In this document: positions 36,250 to 43,916 of the stretch, piece after piece | How the letters are laid out: every line of letters begins with the position of its first letter | Position numbering within the stretch: the first letter of the stretch is position 1 | NCBI GenBank assembly: GCA_036768485.1 | Contig: JAVLUZ010000154.1 | Location: 46,189,458-46,253,457 of the forward strand | From: Mermis nigrescens | Taxonomy: Eukaryota; Nematoda; Enoplea; Mermithida; Mermithidae | Length of the DNA stretch: 64,000 nt | Direction: 5' to 3' | The notes under the pieces: model-generated | Databases searched by the model: none | The model's input: only the letters and a program-made list of their open reading frames with translations | What the model was told of the DNA's origin: nothing | Made by a program: the position numbers and the translations under genes

Positions 36250-36495
36250 TCATTCCTGGGTATGGAGAGGAGGTTTAGGGGTATGCATCCCCAGGAACCA
36301 AAATATCCCCTTCCAGAACTCAATGTTTGAAATTTTTTAAAGTTTTTTCGCAATTTTTTGATGCCAATAGATAGTGCTCAATGAGAAATGTTGAAAAATG
36401 GTGATTTTCGCCATACCTCCATTTTAAGGCCATTTTAGACCTTTGAAAAAATCTTGCACCCCCCCCCCCCAAATCTTGGTGCTCGCCCACCTACG
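36250..36495. mobile_element. hAT-like MITE, family C, duplication unclear
   Basis: It is related to 24774-25029 by sequence throughout, from CATTCCTGGGTATGG to GCTCGCCCACCTACG. The flanks no longer show a clear 8-bp duplication. Confidence 0.6.
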
Positions 36496-36614
36496 CATAC
36501 GACTTTTCTAGCTCAGTATTGCATTGTGTTTAGTCTGACTTTTTTAAATGTAGACAATTTAGTAGTCTCTTAATAGTAATGGCTGGCAGTCTAGACTGCA
36601 ACGCTGTAGGATAG

Positions 36615-36674
36615 CCTATGTTATAACATAGGCGATGACGTAAAAATCTGCACCCTGACGTCATCCTAGGGTGC
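36615..36674. other. Two palindromes near the left edge of the virus-like cluster
   Basis: CCTATGTTATAACATAGG (36615-36632) is a perfect 18-bp palindrome. GCACCCT(GACGTCATCCT)AGGGTGC (36650-36674) is a hairpin whose loop contains TGACGTCA, the cAMP response element consensus. They may mark a terminus or control site of the cluster. Confidence 0.4.
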
Positions 36675-36830
36675 AACGTTAAAGTATAAATAAAATTCAG
36701 GACGGCTAGGGGTGCGTTAGGATGGTTCCCACCGCGCCGCCTGTTATAGCATGGTCCATCTTGCAGTGTTGTTCCTCAGGTTGCATGGTCGGTCAGTTGG
36801 TGTGCCAAAAAATACTAAAATGGCATAAAA

Positions 36831-36983
36831 CAGGCACGTGGCTGGCCGTCCTACTTGACCACCATTGATTTGGGAGGATTATGCCCAAAAAGACCAAAAA
36901 TAGCACAAAATAACGTTTTAAAAGTCCGATTTTTCTGAATTTTTGGGGGGTCAGGACCCCATTCCCCCAGATCTACGTGCCTG
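36831..36983. mobile_element. hAT-like MITE, family D
   Basis: It begins CAGGCACGTGGCTGGCC and ends AGATCTACGTGCCTG. GCATAAAA precedes it and CATAAAAA follows. Confidence 0.75.
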
Positions 36984-37241
36984 CATAAAAATTATGTATC
37001 TGGTAAGGATGTACTTTTCGCCCTATTTTATCTAGAAATTTTGCTTGCTGAGATGCCCCCCGTGCATGTCTTGTATGTATTATTTACTGTTCGAAGAAAG
37101 CATATACACAACAAGTCACGAATAAATAAATTGTACATATTAAATTATTAGTCCGTTCGTTATTCAAGCGTCTGATTTTTATCGAATGTTTAAGACATAA
37201 AATAAATCGTGTAACCCGTGAAGAAGATGTTTTAATTTATG

Positions 37242-37249
37242 TATAGATA
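37242..37249 (+). promoter_or_regulatory. TATA-like box (TATAGATA) before the second TBP-like copy
   Basis: It lies 41 bp before the ATG at 37283, the same spacing as the TATA boxes of neighbouring cluster genes. It differs from them by one base. Confidence 0.4.
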
Positions 37250-37282
37250 TTGTTTCAAAACCGAAAAATAGTTGTTTTGAAA

Positions 37283-37620
37283 ATGATAATTTGTAATTTA
37301 ATAGCGTCTCTTGATTCTCAGTGTCCTCTGAATCTTCAAGAAGCAGCCAAAAAATTTCCAGAAATGGTTAAATATAAGCCGGTAAAAGGAAATTTCCCTG
37401 GTCTCAGCTTGAAAATCCTAAATCCAAAAGCTACAATGATACTTTTTCGAAATGGTAAATTTATATGTACAGGGACTAAGTCGGAAGAGGAGGCTAAACA
37501 GGCCTTGAGCGAAATCTTGGCTCTTTGCCATCTCGATTCGGATCTATTGAAAAAATTCGTATAAATAATTACGTAGCTACTGGAAACGCTGGATATACCG
37601 TCAGTAGTAGTTATACCTGG
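37283..37620 (+). pseudogene. Second TBP-like gene, first repeat only, then broken
   Basis: From ATG 37283 to TAA 37564 it encodes 93 residues resembling TBP repeat 1: MIICNLIASLDS, then NFPGLSLKI, then ATMILFRNGKFICTGTKS. It is close to the intact copy at 38952, with both repeat 1 intercalating Phe positions (FPGL and LFRNGK) kept. After the stop, another frame resumes with INNYVATGNAGYT, the start of repeat 2, and then loses similarity. It is therefore a truncated, frameshifted paralogue. A single-repeat protein could still be made, but a working two-repeat saddle could not. Confidence 0.85.
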
Positions 37621-37640
37621 TACCCTAGCGGCAACGCTAT

Positions 37641-37699
37641 AGGATAGGCAATGGTTAAGGATAGGCAATGGTTAAGGATAGACAATGGTTAAGGATAGG
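37641..37699 (+). repeat. 17-bp tandem repeat, about 3.5 units
   Basis: The unit AGGATAGGCAATGGTTA begins at 37641, 37658 and 37675, with one G-to-A change in the third unit and a partial fourth. It directly follows the broken TBP-like copy. Confidence 0.85.
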
Positions 37700-37835
37700 A
37701 CATAGTTGAGGAGTGGAAGGGGTCAAAATTGGCACAGTGCCAGCTCAGGCATAAGATTTAAACTAGGATTAAACCTAAACTAAGTGTAAACTAATTGTGA
37801 GTGTAAACTAAGTTAATTGACGTTCACTTTTTCAG

Positions 37836-37885
37836 GCTGCTGCCGGACTTTACACCGAAGCCGACTTTACACCAGAGCTCCCCAG
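37836..37885 (+). other. Candidate small exon, low confidence
   Basis: A strong acceptor (CACTTTTTCAG) and strong donor (CCCCAG|GTAAGA) bracket 50 nt that are GC-richer than the surroundings. One open frame reads AAAGLYTEADFTPELP. I cannot connect it to a gene. It could be a downstream exon of the broken TBP-like locus. Confidence 0.3.
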
Positions 37886-37970
37886 GTAAGACTGTTCCAC
37901 TGTTGGCGGCCTTGTCGAGGCGGGACAGCTTAAGGCGCCATGTGAGTGGGGCGCCGACCAACGCCGGCGT

Positions 37971-38279
37971 TTAATTTTTATATAAAATTGTGTGTGTTAT
38001 ATGTTCGTCAATAGCTCTTTCTACAAAATCCTCAAAGTATTTTTTCGCCTCAATGCTAAAATTACGCCACAAATTGGCTAGTGCGTAAAAGTTTCGTTGA
38101 AAGAGCCATAGTTTTAGATGGCGGCAAAAAGTGTAAAAAGGATTATTTTCAGTCATTGATTGAATGTAGTCGGGGGCGAGCAATGACCAAAAATATGTAC
38201 CTACAGAAAACTCTGGCACATGATCAACTCGAATCAAGTGCATAAGAATGTGTCTATAATATCGTTCACCGGGTTCCAT
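37971..38279 (-). CDS. Unknown 102-residue protein of the virus-like cluster
   Basis: Not recognised. The frame opens MEPGERYYRHILMHLIRVD and ends HTILYKN. It is rich in aromatic residues (FWSLL, FCRHLKLWLF) with no signal peptide and no clear membrane segment. The start is chosen because TATAAATA (38310-38317 on +) lies 31 bp upstream, the same arrangement as in neighbouring genes. It points away from the TBP gene and ends 350 bp downstream of the broken TBP-like copy. Confidence 0.6.
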   Translation of the reverse strand: MEPGERYYRHILMHLIRVDHVPEFSVGTYFWSLLAPDYIQSMTENNPFYTFCRHLKLWLFQRNFYALANLWRNFSIEAKKYFEDFVERAIDEHITHTILYKN

Positions 38280-38309
38280 TTTTAAAATTAAAAAAAATAC
38301 AAATATTAT

Positions 38310-38317
38310 TATTTATA
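38310..38317 (-). promoter_or_regulatory. TATAAATA box of the 102-residue gene
   Basis: Exact TATAAATA on the minus strand, 31 bp before the ATG at 38279. No palindromic motif is adjacent. Confidence 0.6.
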
Positions 38318-38354
38318 GACGATGTCGCAAATATATCACTCCTGCAAATTTGGT

Positions 38355-38370
38355 GGCCCTTAAAAGGGCC
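38355..38370. terminator. Hairpin GGCCCTTAAAAGGGCC in the 102-aa / 125-aa intergenic gap
   Basis: A perfect 6-bp stem lies 48 bp downstream of the 125-residue gene's stop and upstream of the 102-residue gene's TATA box. It could be an end-of-transcript signal. That is an inference from position only. Confidence 0.35.
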
Positions 38371-38417
38371 ATTGGGATTTAGGGTACAATAAAAAAATCG
38401 CCGCCGCCAATCGCCGT

Positions 38418-38795
38418 CTAGGCCGCCGGATGAACCGTCACCACGTCAAAATGGTCGGCCCATTCGGCCAAAACCACGCGCATGGTGAAGCAATTCGAAT
38501 AATGGCGTTGGCTCCAGCCGATCGGATGGCTGAATTCATTGTCTAACACCCAGCGCAGCGAACCGTCCGGTTGTCGTTCGTGCGAAACCGTTCCATGGTC
38601 CAGCGTTAGCTGAAAATAGGCGATGAGGTCTGGCCGGCTAAGCGTAAAGTAGGTGCAATGTTGGGGGTCCGTTTGCGCCAGCTCTTCGTAGACGCGCCGC
38701 TCCACGTGCTTTATAACGTGCCCAAAATAGCACGCACGCTTGAAAACCACCTCCTTGTCCAGTTGAAAGCTAGAATATTTCCTCCAAAAATTCAT
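38418..38795 (-). CDS. Unknown 125-residue protein of the virus-like cluster
   Basis: Not recognised. It begins MNFWRKYSSFQLDKEVVFKR, includes YFTLSRPDLIAYFQLTLDHG, and ends DVVTVHPAA. It is soluble-looking and markedly GC-richer than its flanks. It is divergent from the TBP gene at 38952. The 156-bp space between them contains four copies of the 15-bp cluster motif and a TATA-like TTTATTTAAAT 39 bp before this ATG. The two genes probably share a bidirectional promoter. Confidence 0.7.
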   Translation of the reverse strand: MNFWRKYSSFQLDKEVVFKRACYFGHVIKHVERRVYEELAQTDPQHCTYFTLSRPDLIAYFQLTLDHGTVSHERQPDGSLRWVLDNEFSHPIGWSQRHYSNCFTMRVVLAEWADHFDVVTVHPAA

Positions 38796-38833
38796 GTTTG
38801 AGACGGAAATACGAAAAAATAGGGCTGTCCCCC

Positions 38834-38845
38834 ATTTAAATAAAA
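38834..38845 (-). promoter_or_regulatory. TATA-like element of the 125-residue gene
   Basis: TTTTATTTAAAT on the minus strand abuts the palindrome at 38847 and lies 39 bp before the ATG, mirroring the TBP-side layout. Confidence 0.5.
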
Positions 38846-38846
38846 C

Positions 38847-38907
38847 GAAGGACCGGGAAGTGACTTCCCGGTCCTTCGAAGGACCGGGGAGTGAAGGACC
38901 GGGAAGT
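38847..38907. promoter_or_regulatory. Four copies of the 15-bp cluster motif, two forming a 31-bp palindrome
   Basis: GAAGGACCGGGAAGT occurs at 38847-38861 (+), inverted at 38863-38877, then directly repeated at 38878-38892 (one change) and 38893-38907. The first pair is a perfect 31-bp palindrome around a central G. The array lies between two divergent TATA elements. The same motif controls the polymerase gene (49747-49825), so it is probably an operator or activator site of this cluster. Confidence 0.85.
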
Positions 38908-38914
38908 GGGTTAG

Positions 38915-38922
38915 TATAAAAG
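38915..38922 (+). promoter_or_regulatory. TATAAAAG box of the TBP-like gene
   Basis: TATAAAAG begins 37 bp before the ATG. With the usual 25-30 bp spacing to the transcript start, the leader would be only a few bases long. Confidence 0.75.
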
Positions 38923-38951
38923 CGAATGTTTAAGTAAAATTTTTCATTATC

Positions 38952-39479
38952 ATGGAAATTTGCAATCTAATTGCTACCGCTGTTTGCGACCGCTCTCTAG
39001 ACCTCAACCTTATTGCTACATTGTGCGCTGAAAACATTAAATATCGCCCTGGCAAATTTCCCGGCTTAAGCGTTAAAATAAAAGAACCAAAAGCGACAAT
39101 TTTAATTTTCCGATCCGGAAAAATTGTGTGCACTGGCACAAAATCGAACGATGACGCGCGGCAAGCTTTTGCGAAAATCACCGAAACGCTACAAGAAAAT
39201 TATCCTCAAATAAAACTGAAAAATTTTCGTGTTCATAATTATGTAGGATCTAATCGCGTTGATCACCGCGTGAATTTATCGAAAGTTTATGAAAAATATC
39301 GTCCAAAATGTATTTACGAACCCGAACTTTTCCCGGGTTTAAAATTTTCATGGAATCGCGTTACGGTTATTATTTTTTCAACTGGAAAATTTTTCATCAC
39401 TGGATCGAAAATATTGTCCGATTTGTACCGCGCAAATATAATTGTTTGTTCAATGTTGAATACTTGTAGAATTGATTAA
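38952..39479 (+). CDS. TATA-binding protein homologue (two-repeat core, 175 residues)
   Basis: TBP binds the TATA box minor groove as a two-repeat saddle and nucleates the transcription initiation complex. Repeat 1 (residues 5-80) has NLIAT, KFPGLSVKIKEPKAT and LIFRSGKIVCTGTKS. Repeat 2 (92-170) has VHNYVGS, YEPELFPGL and IIFSTGKFFITGSK. All four DNA-kinking Phe positions are kept (F36, F53, F127, F142), as is the EPELFPG surface that contacts TFIIB. It is core-only, lacking the variable N-terminal tail of animal TBP, and has no intron. Its position among virus-like genes and beside the palindromic motif suggests it serves the cluster rather than replacing the host TBP. It is intact, unlike the polymerase. 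Confidence 0.95.
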   Translation: MEICNLIATAVCDRSLDLNLIATLCAENIKYRPGKFPGLSVKIKEPKATILIFRSGKIVCTGTKSNDDARQAFAKITETLQENYPQIKLKNFRVHNYVGSNRVDHRVNLSKVYEKYRPKCIYEPELFPGLKFSWNRVTVIIFSTGKFFITGSKILSDLYRANIIVCSMLNTCRID

Positions 39480-39732
39480 ATAACTTTGTTGTGCAAGTAA
39501 AAAAATGCTTCGCGAAACACGCGATGAATTTTCATATTAAGATAATGATTACATAATCTCAGTGAATATCTGATATCCATTATCTCTTTAATATTTATTC
39601 TTATGACTATTTATGTATTTTATTTAATGCTTATAACAAATAATATAATCAAAGAATACTAATGCAGATTTAAAGCTAAAAATTAATCAGAAAAATTCCC
39701 CTCCGGGGAGCATTTATTTTTTGTTTTTTTAA
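39480..39732. other. Spacer after TBP-like gene
   Basis: AT-rich spacer with a TTCGCGAAACACGCGA imperfect hairpin at about 39513, and otherwise nothing recognised. Confidence 0.5.
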
Positions 39733-39903
39733 TCAATCAAGGACCGTAATTAAACACACAAATGCGGCTGCTATTCCTATAAACACAATGCCATTGAATG
39801 CCAAAGTAGCGAAACGCGGCAAATTCAGAATAATTGATATTTTTAAGCAACGAATCAAAAACCAAACAAAAATTGCGACATATGCGAAAAGCCTAAATTG
39901 TAA
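39733..39903 (-). CDS. Possible small membrane protein, no ATG (exon or remnant)
   Basis: The minus-strand frame ending at TGA 39733 encodes AYVAIFVWFLIRCLKISI, then a short loop (LNLPRFA), then a second hydrophobic run TLAFNGIVFIGIAAAFVCLI. This gives two membrane segments. No ATG occurs in frame after the upstream TAG. An acceptor-like CAATTTAG precedes GCTTTTCGC, so it may be a 3' exon spliced from the F-box locus, or a remnant. Confidence 0.4.
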   Translation of the reverse strand, partial: LQFRLFAYVAIFVWFLIRCLKISIILNLPRFATLAFNGIVFIGIAAAFVCLITVLD

Positions 39904-39906
39904 GAG

Positions 39907-41037
39907 CTAAAGTGAACTGATTAGCGAAGTGTTGCTAAAGTTTTCAATAATTTTGCGGAAAAGCACGCGACATGCATCGATATTTGTACAATACTCAAAA
40001 TCGATATATACTTCCTTTAAACGTGGCATGGCACGCAAGATATGCGTTATGGCGCCTGGGTAGTTACCATAAAGGTTAAAGTTCAGTAGGGTCAACCGTT
40101 CGGCGTTAAAAAACGGTACGGTATCAGCCAGATGGGCGATGCTGCCATTGAAAGTGAGATCCTTGATGGGGAAATTTTCGGTCGCATACAGGCCGGCCAC
40201 ATACAATGGCGCGGTCTTGGAGCCAAACGCTTTTGGCTGGGGCGTCACGGTTGAGAAAGCTGCGTAGGATCAGAGGAAATCCTATATGGTTGACAGAGGC
40301 AGCTAAAACATAAACGATGGAAAACATTCAATTTTTCCGGCAATATCTAAAATAGTTATTTTATTTATCGAGTCGAAAAACAGATTTTTCCATTTATTTT
40401 TACCGTTTAATGCGAAATAATTGAAACCATTGCATTTAATTGCCAGAAAACGATATAAACTTCTAGATTTTAAAAATTTCATTTGTTTGCAGCTTAGGAC
40501 AATTCGACATTCAGATTTTATATCTTTAATTAAATGTATAATAAATGATAGACATATGTCAATATTGTTTGTCGATAAAAAGTTCAAAGAAATTAATTCT
40601 AGACGTGTGCCCGCTAAAAGTCGAATATTGTTGTTCAGTTTAACTAGTTTTAGGAATATTTTCAAAGGATTCAATCTGACGACTATATCGGAAAATTTAT
40701 CGTCTAAAAGAAGCCATTTTAACACTAAAGTATCAATTACATATTTATTTTTGAATAAAGGGGAACAGTTTTGTATTGTTAAACATTTATCGCTAGCGCC
40801 TTTTCTCAAAAAAGCATCGATTATATCAATATTGCATTCTAATTTCAAATGTCTTGGGCTAAATGCTCTTAAGAGATTACACTGCACTTGGCCTGAAATT
40901 CGTAAAGAAATATCTGAAACGCAACATTTGAACAAATCTACAATTGTTCTAAACTTCCGACAAACTTTTCGCACATTTAATCGCGTTTCAAGATCCAAAA
41001 ATTTGAAAATTTCTACAAAAAGCTCAACAGGAAACAT
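39907..41037 (-). pseudogene. F-box protein gene, frame broken after residue 244
   Basis: F-box proteins recruit targets to SCF ubiquitin ligases through Skp1. From ATG 41037 the protein opens MFPVELFVEIFKFLDLETRL, followed by NVRKVCRKFRTIVD, a clear F-box. A leucine/isoleucine-rich repeat-like body follows, ending at TAG 40303-40305. Similar-looking sequence continues in other frames: VYVLAASVNHIGFPLILRS near 40320-40250, then LTLLNFNLYGNYPG and LKEVYIDFEYC up to the stop at 39907. Two frame changes near TTTT (about 40318) and CCCC (about 40245) would explain this. Introns could also explain it, but the candidate sites do not close the phase. TATAAATA lies 30 bp before the ATG. The antisense 212-residue frame is a shadow. 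Confidence 0.75.
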
Positions 41038-41066
41038 TTTTAGTATAAAAAACGTATAATATGCAT

Positions 41067-41074
41067 TATTTATA
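41067..41074 (-). promoter_or_regulatory. TATAAATA box of the F-box gene
   Basis: Exact TATAAATA on the minus strand, 30 bp before ATG 41037. It overlaps a possible splice donor (ACG|GTAAGT at about 41084-41089). Confidence 0.6.
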
Positions 41075-41086
41075 AACAACTTACCG

Positions 41087-41284
41087 TCAATTCTCAAGAT
41101 CGAAGGGCATAATTCGTTCATATATTTCGAGAAGCCGTTTTTCGTTGAGCTCAAAATTGTCCGACGGGGTAAAATTGACGGCTCGAAGGCGTTCGCTGGG
41201 GAGGGCGCTCATCTGCGCAGGGGGTGCAAGGCGGGCGGTGCATTTTGGCTGAGCGTGGTGGGTTGGTTCTTCAATATGTAACAT
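41087..41284 (-). CDS. Unknown 65-residue frame upstream of the F-box gene
   Basis: Not recognised. It begins MLHIEEPTHHAQPK and ends RIMPFDLEN. It is GC-rich compared with its neighbours and has a TATAAT-like element (41319-41324) about 35 bp before the ATG. The sequence ATTGACG|GTAAGT at its end could instead make this a 5' exon of the F-box gene in another frame. Confidence 0.4.
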   Translation of the reverse strand: MLHIEEPTHHAQPKCTARLAPPAQMSALPSERLRAVNFTPSDNFELNEKRLLEIYERIMPFDLEN

Positions 41285-41353
41285 AATATCGTTGCAAGGG
41301 GGCCAGTGAAGCGTACGAATTATACATTGCCATCGAGAGCATACTCATTCTAC

Positions 41354-41422
41354 CTTACTCCGCTCAAACGGGTCCATAAAATATAATATGTGCGCAATCA
41401 TTTCGTTAGGTATAGCTTCCAT
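41354..41422 (-). CDS. Second F-box N-terminal fragment
   Basis: ATG 41422 opens MEAIPNEMIAHILYFMDPFE followed by RSK, a recognisable F-box start (PNE-x-hydrophobic, ILxFMDPxER). It then meets AAG|GTAGAA, a possible donor, and a stop two codons later. Either it is the first exon of a second F-box gene or a truncated copy. Confidence 0.55.
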
Positions 41423-41478
41423 CGTCGTAGTTGATTCAAATTGACCCGTTTGGCGCACAGAAAAAAACTTACCTCAAG

Positions 41479-41601
41479 ACTTACCTTGCAGCTGGAAGCG
41501 TAAAATTATTAAACATTTGAAAAATTATACTTACTTTACACCTGAAATGAAGCAATTTAAAATATATATGACTACTTACCTCCTGAACTACACCTGAAAA
41601 C
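41479..41601 (-). other. Chain of abutting acceptor/donor sites (micro-exons or recursive splice sites)
   Basis: On the minus strand three units follow each other. TTTTCAG precedes a 14-nt segment (41580-41593) and GTAAGT. TTTCAG precedes a 7-nt segment (41535-41541) and GTAAGT. CTTCCAG precedes a 7-nt segment (41485-41491) and GTAAGT. The first two begin AG|GTGTA, so each 3' splice site is immediately followed by a donor-like GT, as in recursive splicing. Confidence 0.4.
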
Positions 41602-41618
41602 GATTAAAAAAACATGCA

Positions 41619-41840
41619 ATGAGAAAAAAGAAAAAGCAGCCACTTACGGGGCTGAATTTTGATTATTTTTTTGGCCGATTATTTGCCGAGTTTCTTTTTT
41701 CTCGGCTTTTATATTTTTTAATCGGCACCATCAATATTCGAACGCGCTTAAAAAAAGCCCTAAGGCAAAAAACAAAAAACGATAAACGAAAAAAACGAAT
41801 TAATGCTAAAGCCCGGAGGCAAAATACGAACAAAAATTAA
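41619..41840 (+). CDS. Unknown 73-residue hydrophobic-then-basic protein
   Basis: Not recognised. After MRKKKKQPLTG comes a hydrophobic segment (FFGRLFAEFLFSRLLYFLIG, about residues 18-37). A strongly basic tail follows (RLKKALRQKTKNDKRKKR and onward). Its TAA (41838-41840) overlaps the polymerase stop on the other strand (41837-41839). This tight tail-to-tail packing supports it as a real gene. A basic DNA-packaging or membrane-anchored role is conceivable but not shown. Confidence 0.55.
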   Translation: MRKKKKQPLTGLNFDYFFGRLFAEFLFSRLLYFLIGTINIRTRLKKALRQKTKNDKRKKRINAKARRQNTNKN

Positions 41841-42270
41841 TAACCATATGGTAATGTAACGAAATTTGGGCAAATTACGCGTTTGTCGTACACCATTCAA
41901 TAATCTTTTTTACAAATTTTTGTGATAACGTTTCGTTCATGATCGCGCAAGATTCGTTTCTCAATTATAGTTTTCACGAAACGATTGTCGTTCAAACAAT
42001 ACTCAAAAATCATTTGTCGCAAAATCTCGAAATTAACAGATTTTTGTTTTCGTAATTAAGGCTGATGCCTCGTACCTTGTTGACCTCGTCAACAATCTGG
42101 CCGGTCGCGTTGGCTACCCTGTAGCCGTAGTTTTTCGGACCGCCAGCGGCAAACTCGTCAATGTACGCTCCATCTCCGTATGTTTTTCAGCTCGTTCGTC
42201 ATCTCTCCTAGGAAGCAGCCTGTAGGCACGTGGTAGGTATCGCCGGGTGTCGTCAAATAAATTATAGAGT
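41837..42270 (-). pseudogene. polB: polB exon 11: second half of motif C and C-terminus
   Basis: The acceptor is TTATTTCAG. The exon begins with the DS of motif C, followed by IIYLTTPGDTY and, in a second frame, GGPKNYGYRV. A third frame carries the basic C-terminal part. Two frame changes (AAAAA at 42183-42187; about 42030) and TGA at 41897-41899 interrupt it. The final residues LPYGY precede TAA 41837-41839. Confidence 0.85.
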
Positions 42271-42420
42271 CTGAAATAATAATAAAGCATAAAATGGTGG
42301 AATGCAATTATTTGACGTCACATAAACACAATAATCATGCTAAAAGTTTTTGACAGGGTTCCCCCTCTGACGTCACACAATAATGATAATAAGCATGCTA
42401 TAACTATTTTTAAGACTGAC
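42271..42420. promoter_or_regulatory. polB intron 10 with two CRE-like TGACGTCA sites
   Basis: TGACGTCA occurs at 42313-42320 and 42368-42375. Each is followed by ACA(C/T)AA and an AATNATGC-type block, so the intron holds an imperfect direct repeat of about 55 bp. Confidence 0.5.
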
Positions 42421-42692
42421 CCGTGTCCATGTACAGGACCCGTTCGTCAAGCTTCTCGAGGTACGAGTAAAGCTTCAAGCGAGCTTGCGCCGTGACGAAG
42501 CTCGCGATCACTGGGTTGGTGTTCTTCAAGGGCTGGAGGAATTCGTCCTCCAGCTTGTACCGTGACGCAGGCGAGCGACTCGCCATAAAATCGGATGCAT
42601 CCGATCTCGTTTCTGTCGTTGAAGACGCAGCCATTGAACGCTTCTGGGGTCTTGAAATATTCCGTGTTTGAAAGGTCGTTTTGTTGACCAAA
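42421..42692 (-). pseudogene. polB: polB exon 10: between motif B and motif C
   Basis: Acceptor CGTTTTCAG, donor ACGG|GTCAGT. It opens FGQQNDLSNTEYF and ends YLEKLDERVLYMDT plus one base, in a second frame after a change near 42565. The donor falls inside the catalytic DTDS motif. Confidence 0.85.
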
Positions 42693-42920
42693 CTGAAAAC
42701 GAAAAGTAATTAAAACGAATTTAAAAAATGAAATCACACATTAATAATTAAATAGGATGATGAAACGAATTAAAAAATGAGAGTACGCGCTAATAATTAA
42801 ATAAAAATAGATAAATTGAAAAAACCCAGTAGCATACAATAATAAATGAATAATAATATAAATCGAGTTAAAAATGAGAGTATGCATTAAGAATTAAATA
42901 AAAAACAGATAAATTCTCAC

Positions 42921-43200
42921 TTTGCCCCAGAAGCTGTTCAGCATCAGCTTGGCAAGGGCACGCATGCCAGGGTTTTGTCTCGATTTTGGCCGGATCGAGT
43001 TTGATGCCTTCGACGGTATCATAGTTTTGGACGTATTGGAGCTTCTGCTCGTCTGTGGTAGCCGTGGTCGGGTAGCCGTCAGCTTGCTGCTTCAGGCGAA
43101 GGAACGTGTTGATGTAGAGCGCAAAAAGGCCTCCACGTTTCGTCGCTGGATCATACTGATCCGTCTCGGGATAATGCCACACTTCGTGCAGCTCGACAAT
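42921..43200 (-). pseudogene. polB: polB exon 9: motif B (KLMLNSFWG)
   Basis: Acceptor TTGATTAAG, donor CAAA|GTGAGA. It begins IVELHEVWHYPETDQYD and includes the GGLFALYINTFLRLKQ helix. After a frame change at the AAAACCC run (about 42968-42976) it reads ALAKLMLNSFWGK, the nucleotide-binding motif B. Confidence 0.88.
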
Positions 43201-43425
43201 CTTAATCAATAAAAAACATTCACAGCGTAATAATTAAAATTTATAAAAAGGGGTAAATTGATATAATTAATTTCCGCATACACAGCTTCAATACATTGCA
43301 CAGACACAATAGGTTATATGGGCACACAATTAAATTGTAAATAAATTTTTGCATATTATATTAAATATAAATTTATAAAAAAATCACATTTAATTTATAT
43401 GCACAAATTTTTATAAAATATTCAC

Positions 43426-43878
43426 CTTGTAGCCCATATCCATTGCTTTGTAGAGCTCAATGGTGACCCAGCACCCCTCGAGTTGCCTTTGTTTGTCAGT
43501 GTGATCGCAATGGTCGATCTGTTCGGTTGCACAGGTGCGACACAACGGGAACAACAGTTTGCCGTTGGCGCGCAATGGAAGCACGGGGTGGAACAGGTGC
43601 TTGGGCGGCAAGACGGTGCACTTGACGATGCCCGTGTACGGTCGACTGGCCAAATCGGCAAAGTTTTCGGTAATGATGTCAGGGTGGCCTAATGGGAAAA
43701 CGCCCATTTTGCACACCCACGGGTAAAGCGAGCAAACGTCGACATAGTCGATTCGTTCGCCATCTTGGCACTTGTGGTAAAGCCTGATGGCGTTGGTTTG
43801 GCCGCCGTAAAACGCGTCACGGGGTCCGATTGGCTCGCGAATGACCGTTTGGTCGAAAAAGGCCTTCATCTCGGCACA
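43426..43878 (-). CDS. polB: polB exon 8: motif A (DxxSLYP)
   Basis: An uninterrupted 151-codon exon with acceptor AAATTTTAG and donor CAAG|GTGAAT. It contains GGQTNAIRLYHKC and YVDVCSLYPWVCK, the latter carrying a catalytic Asp of motif A. The entry phase clashes by one base with exon 7. The plus-strand frames here are shadows. Confidence 0.9.
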
Positions 43879-43916
43879 CTAAAATTTAAAAAAGCACCAT
43901 GTACACAACAGCAAAG

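Noticed and set aside
36656..36663. CRE site as evidence of CREB/CRTC feedback on the CRTC gene
   Set aside because: It lies 7.6 kb downstream of the CRTC stop and inside the virus-like region. No promoter link to CRTC is visible.
40421..41059. 212-residue plus-strand frame opposite the F-box gene
   Set aside because: It mirrors the minus-strand F-box coding sequence. Only the minus frame has a recognisable domain and a TATA box.
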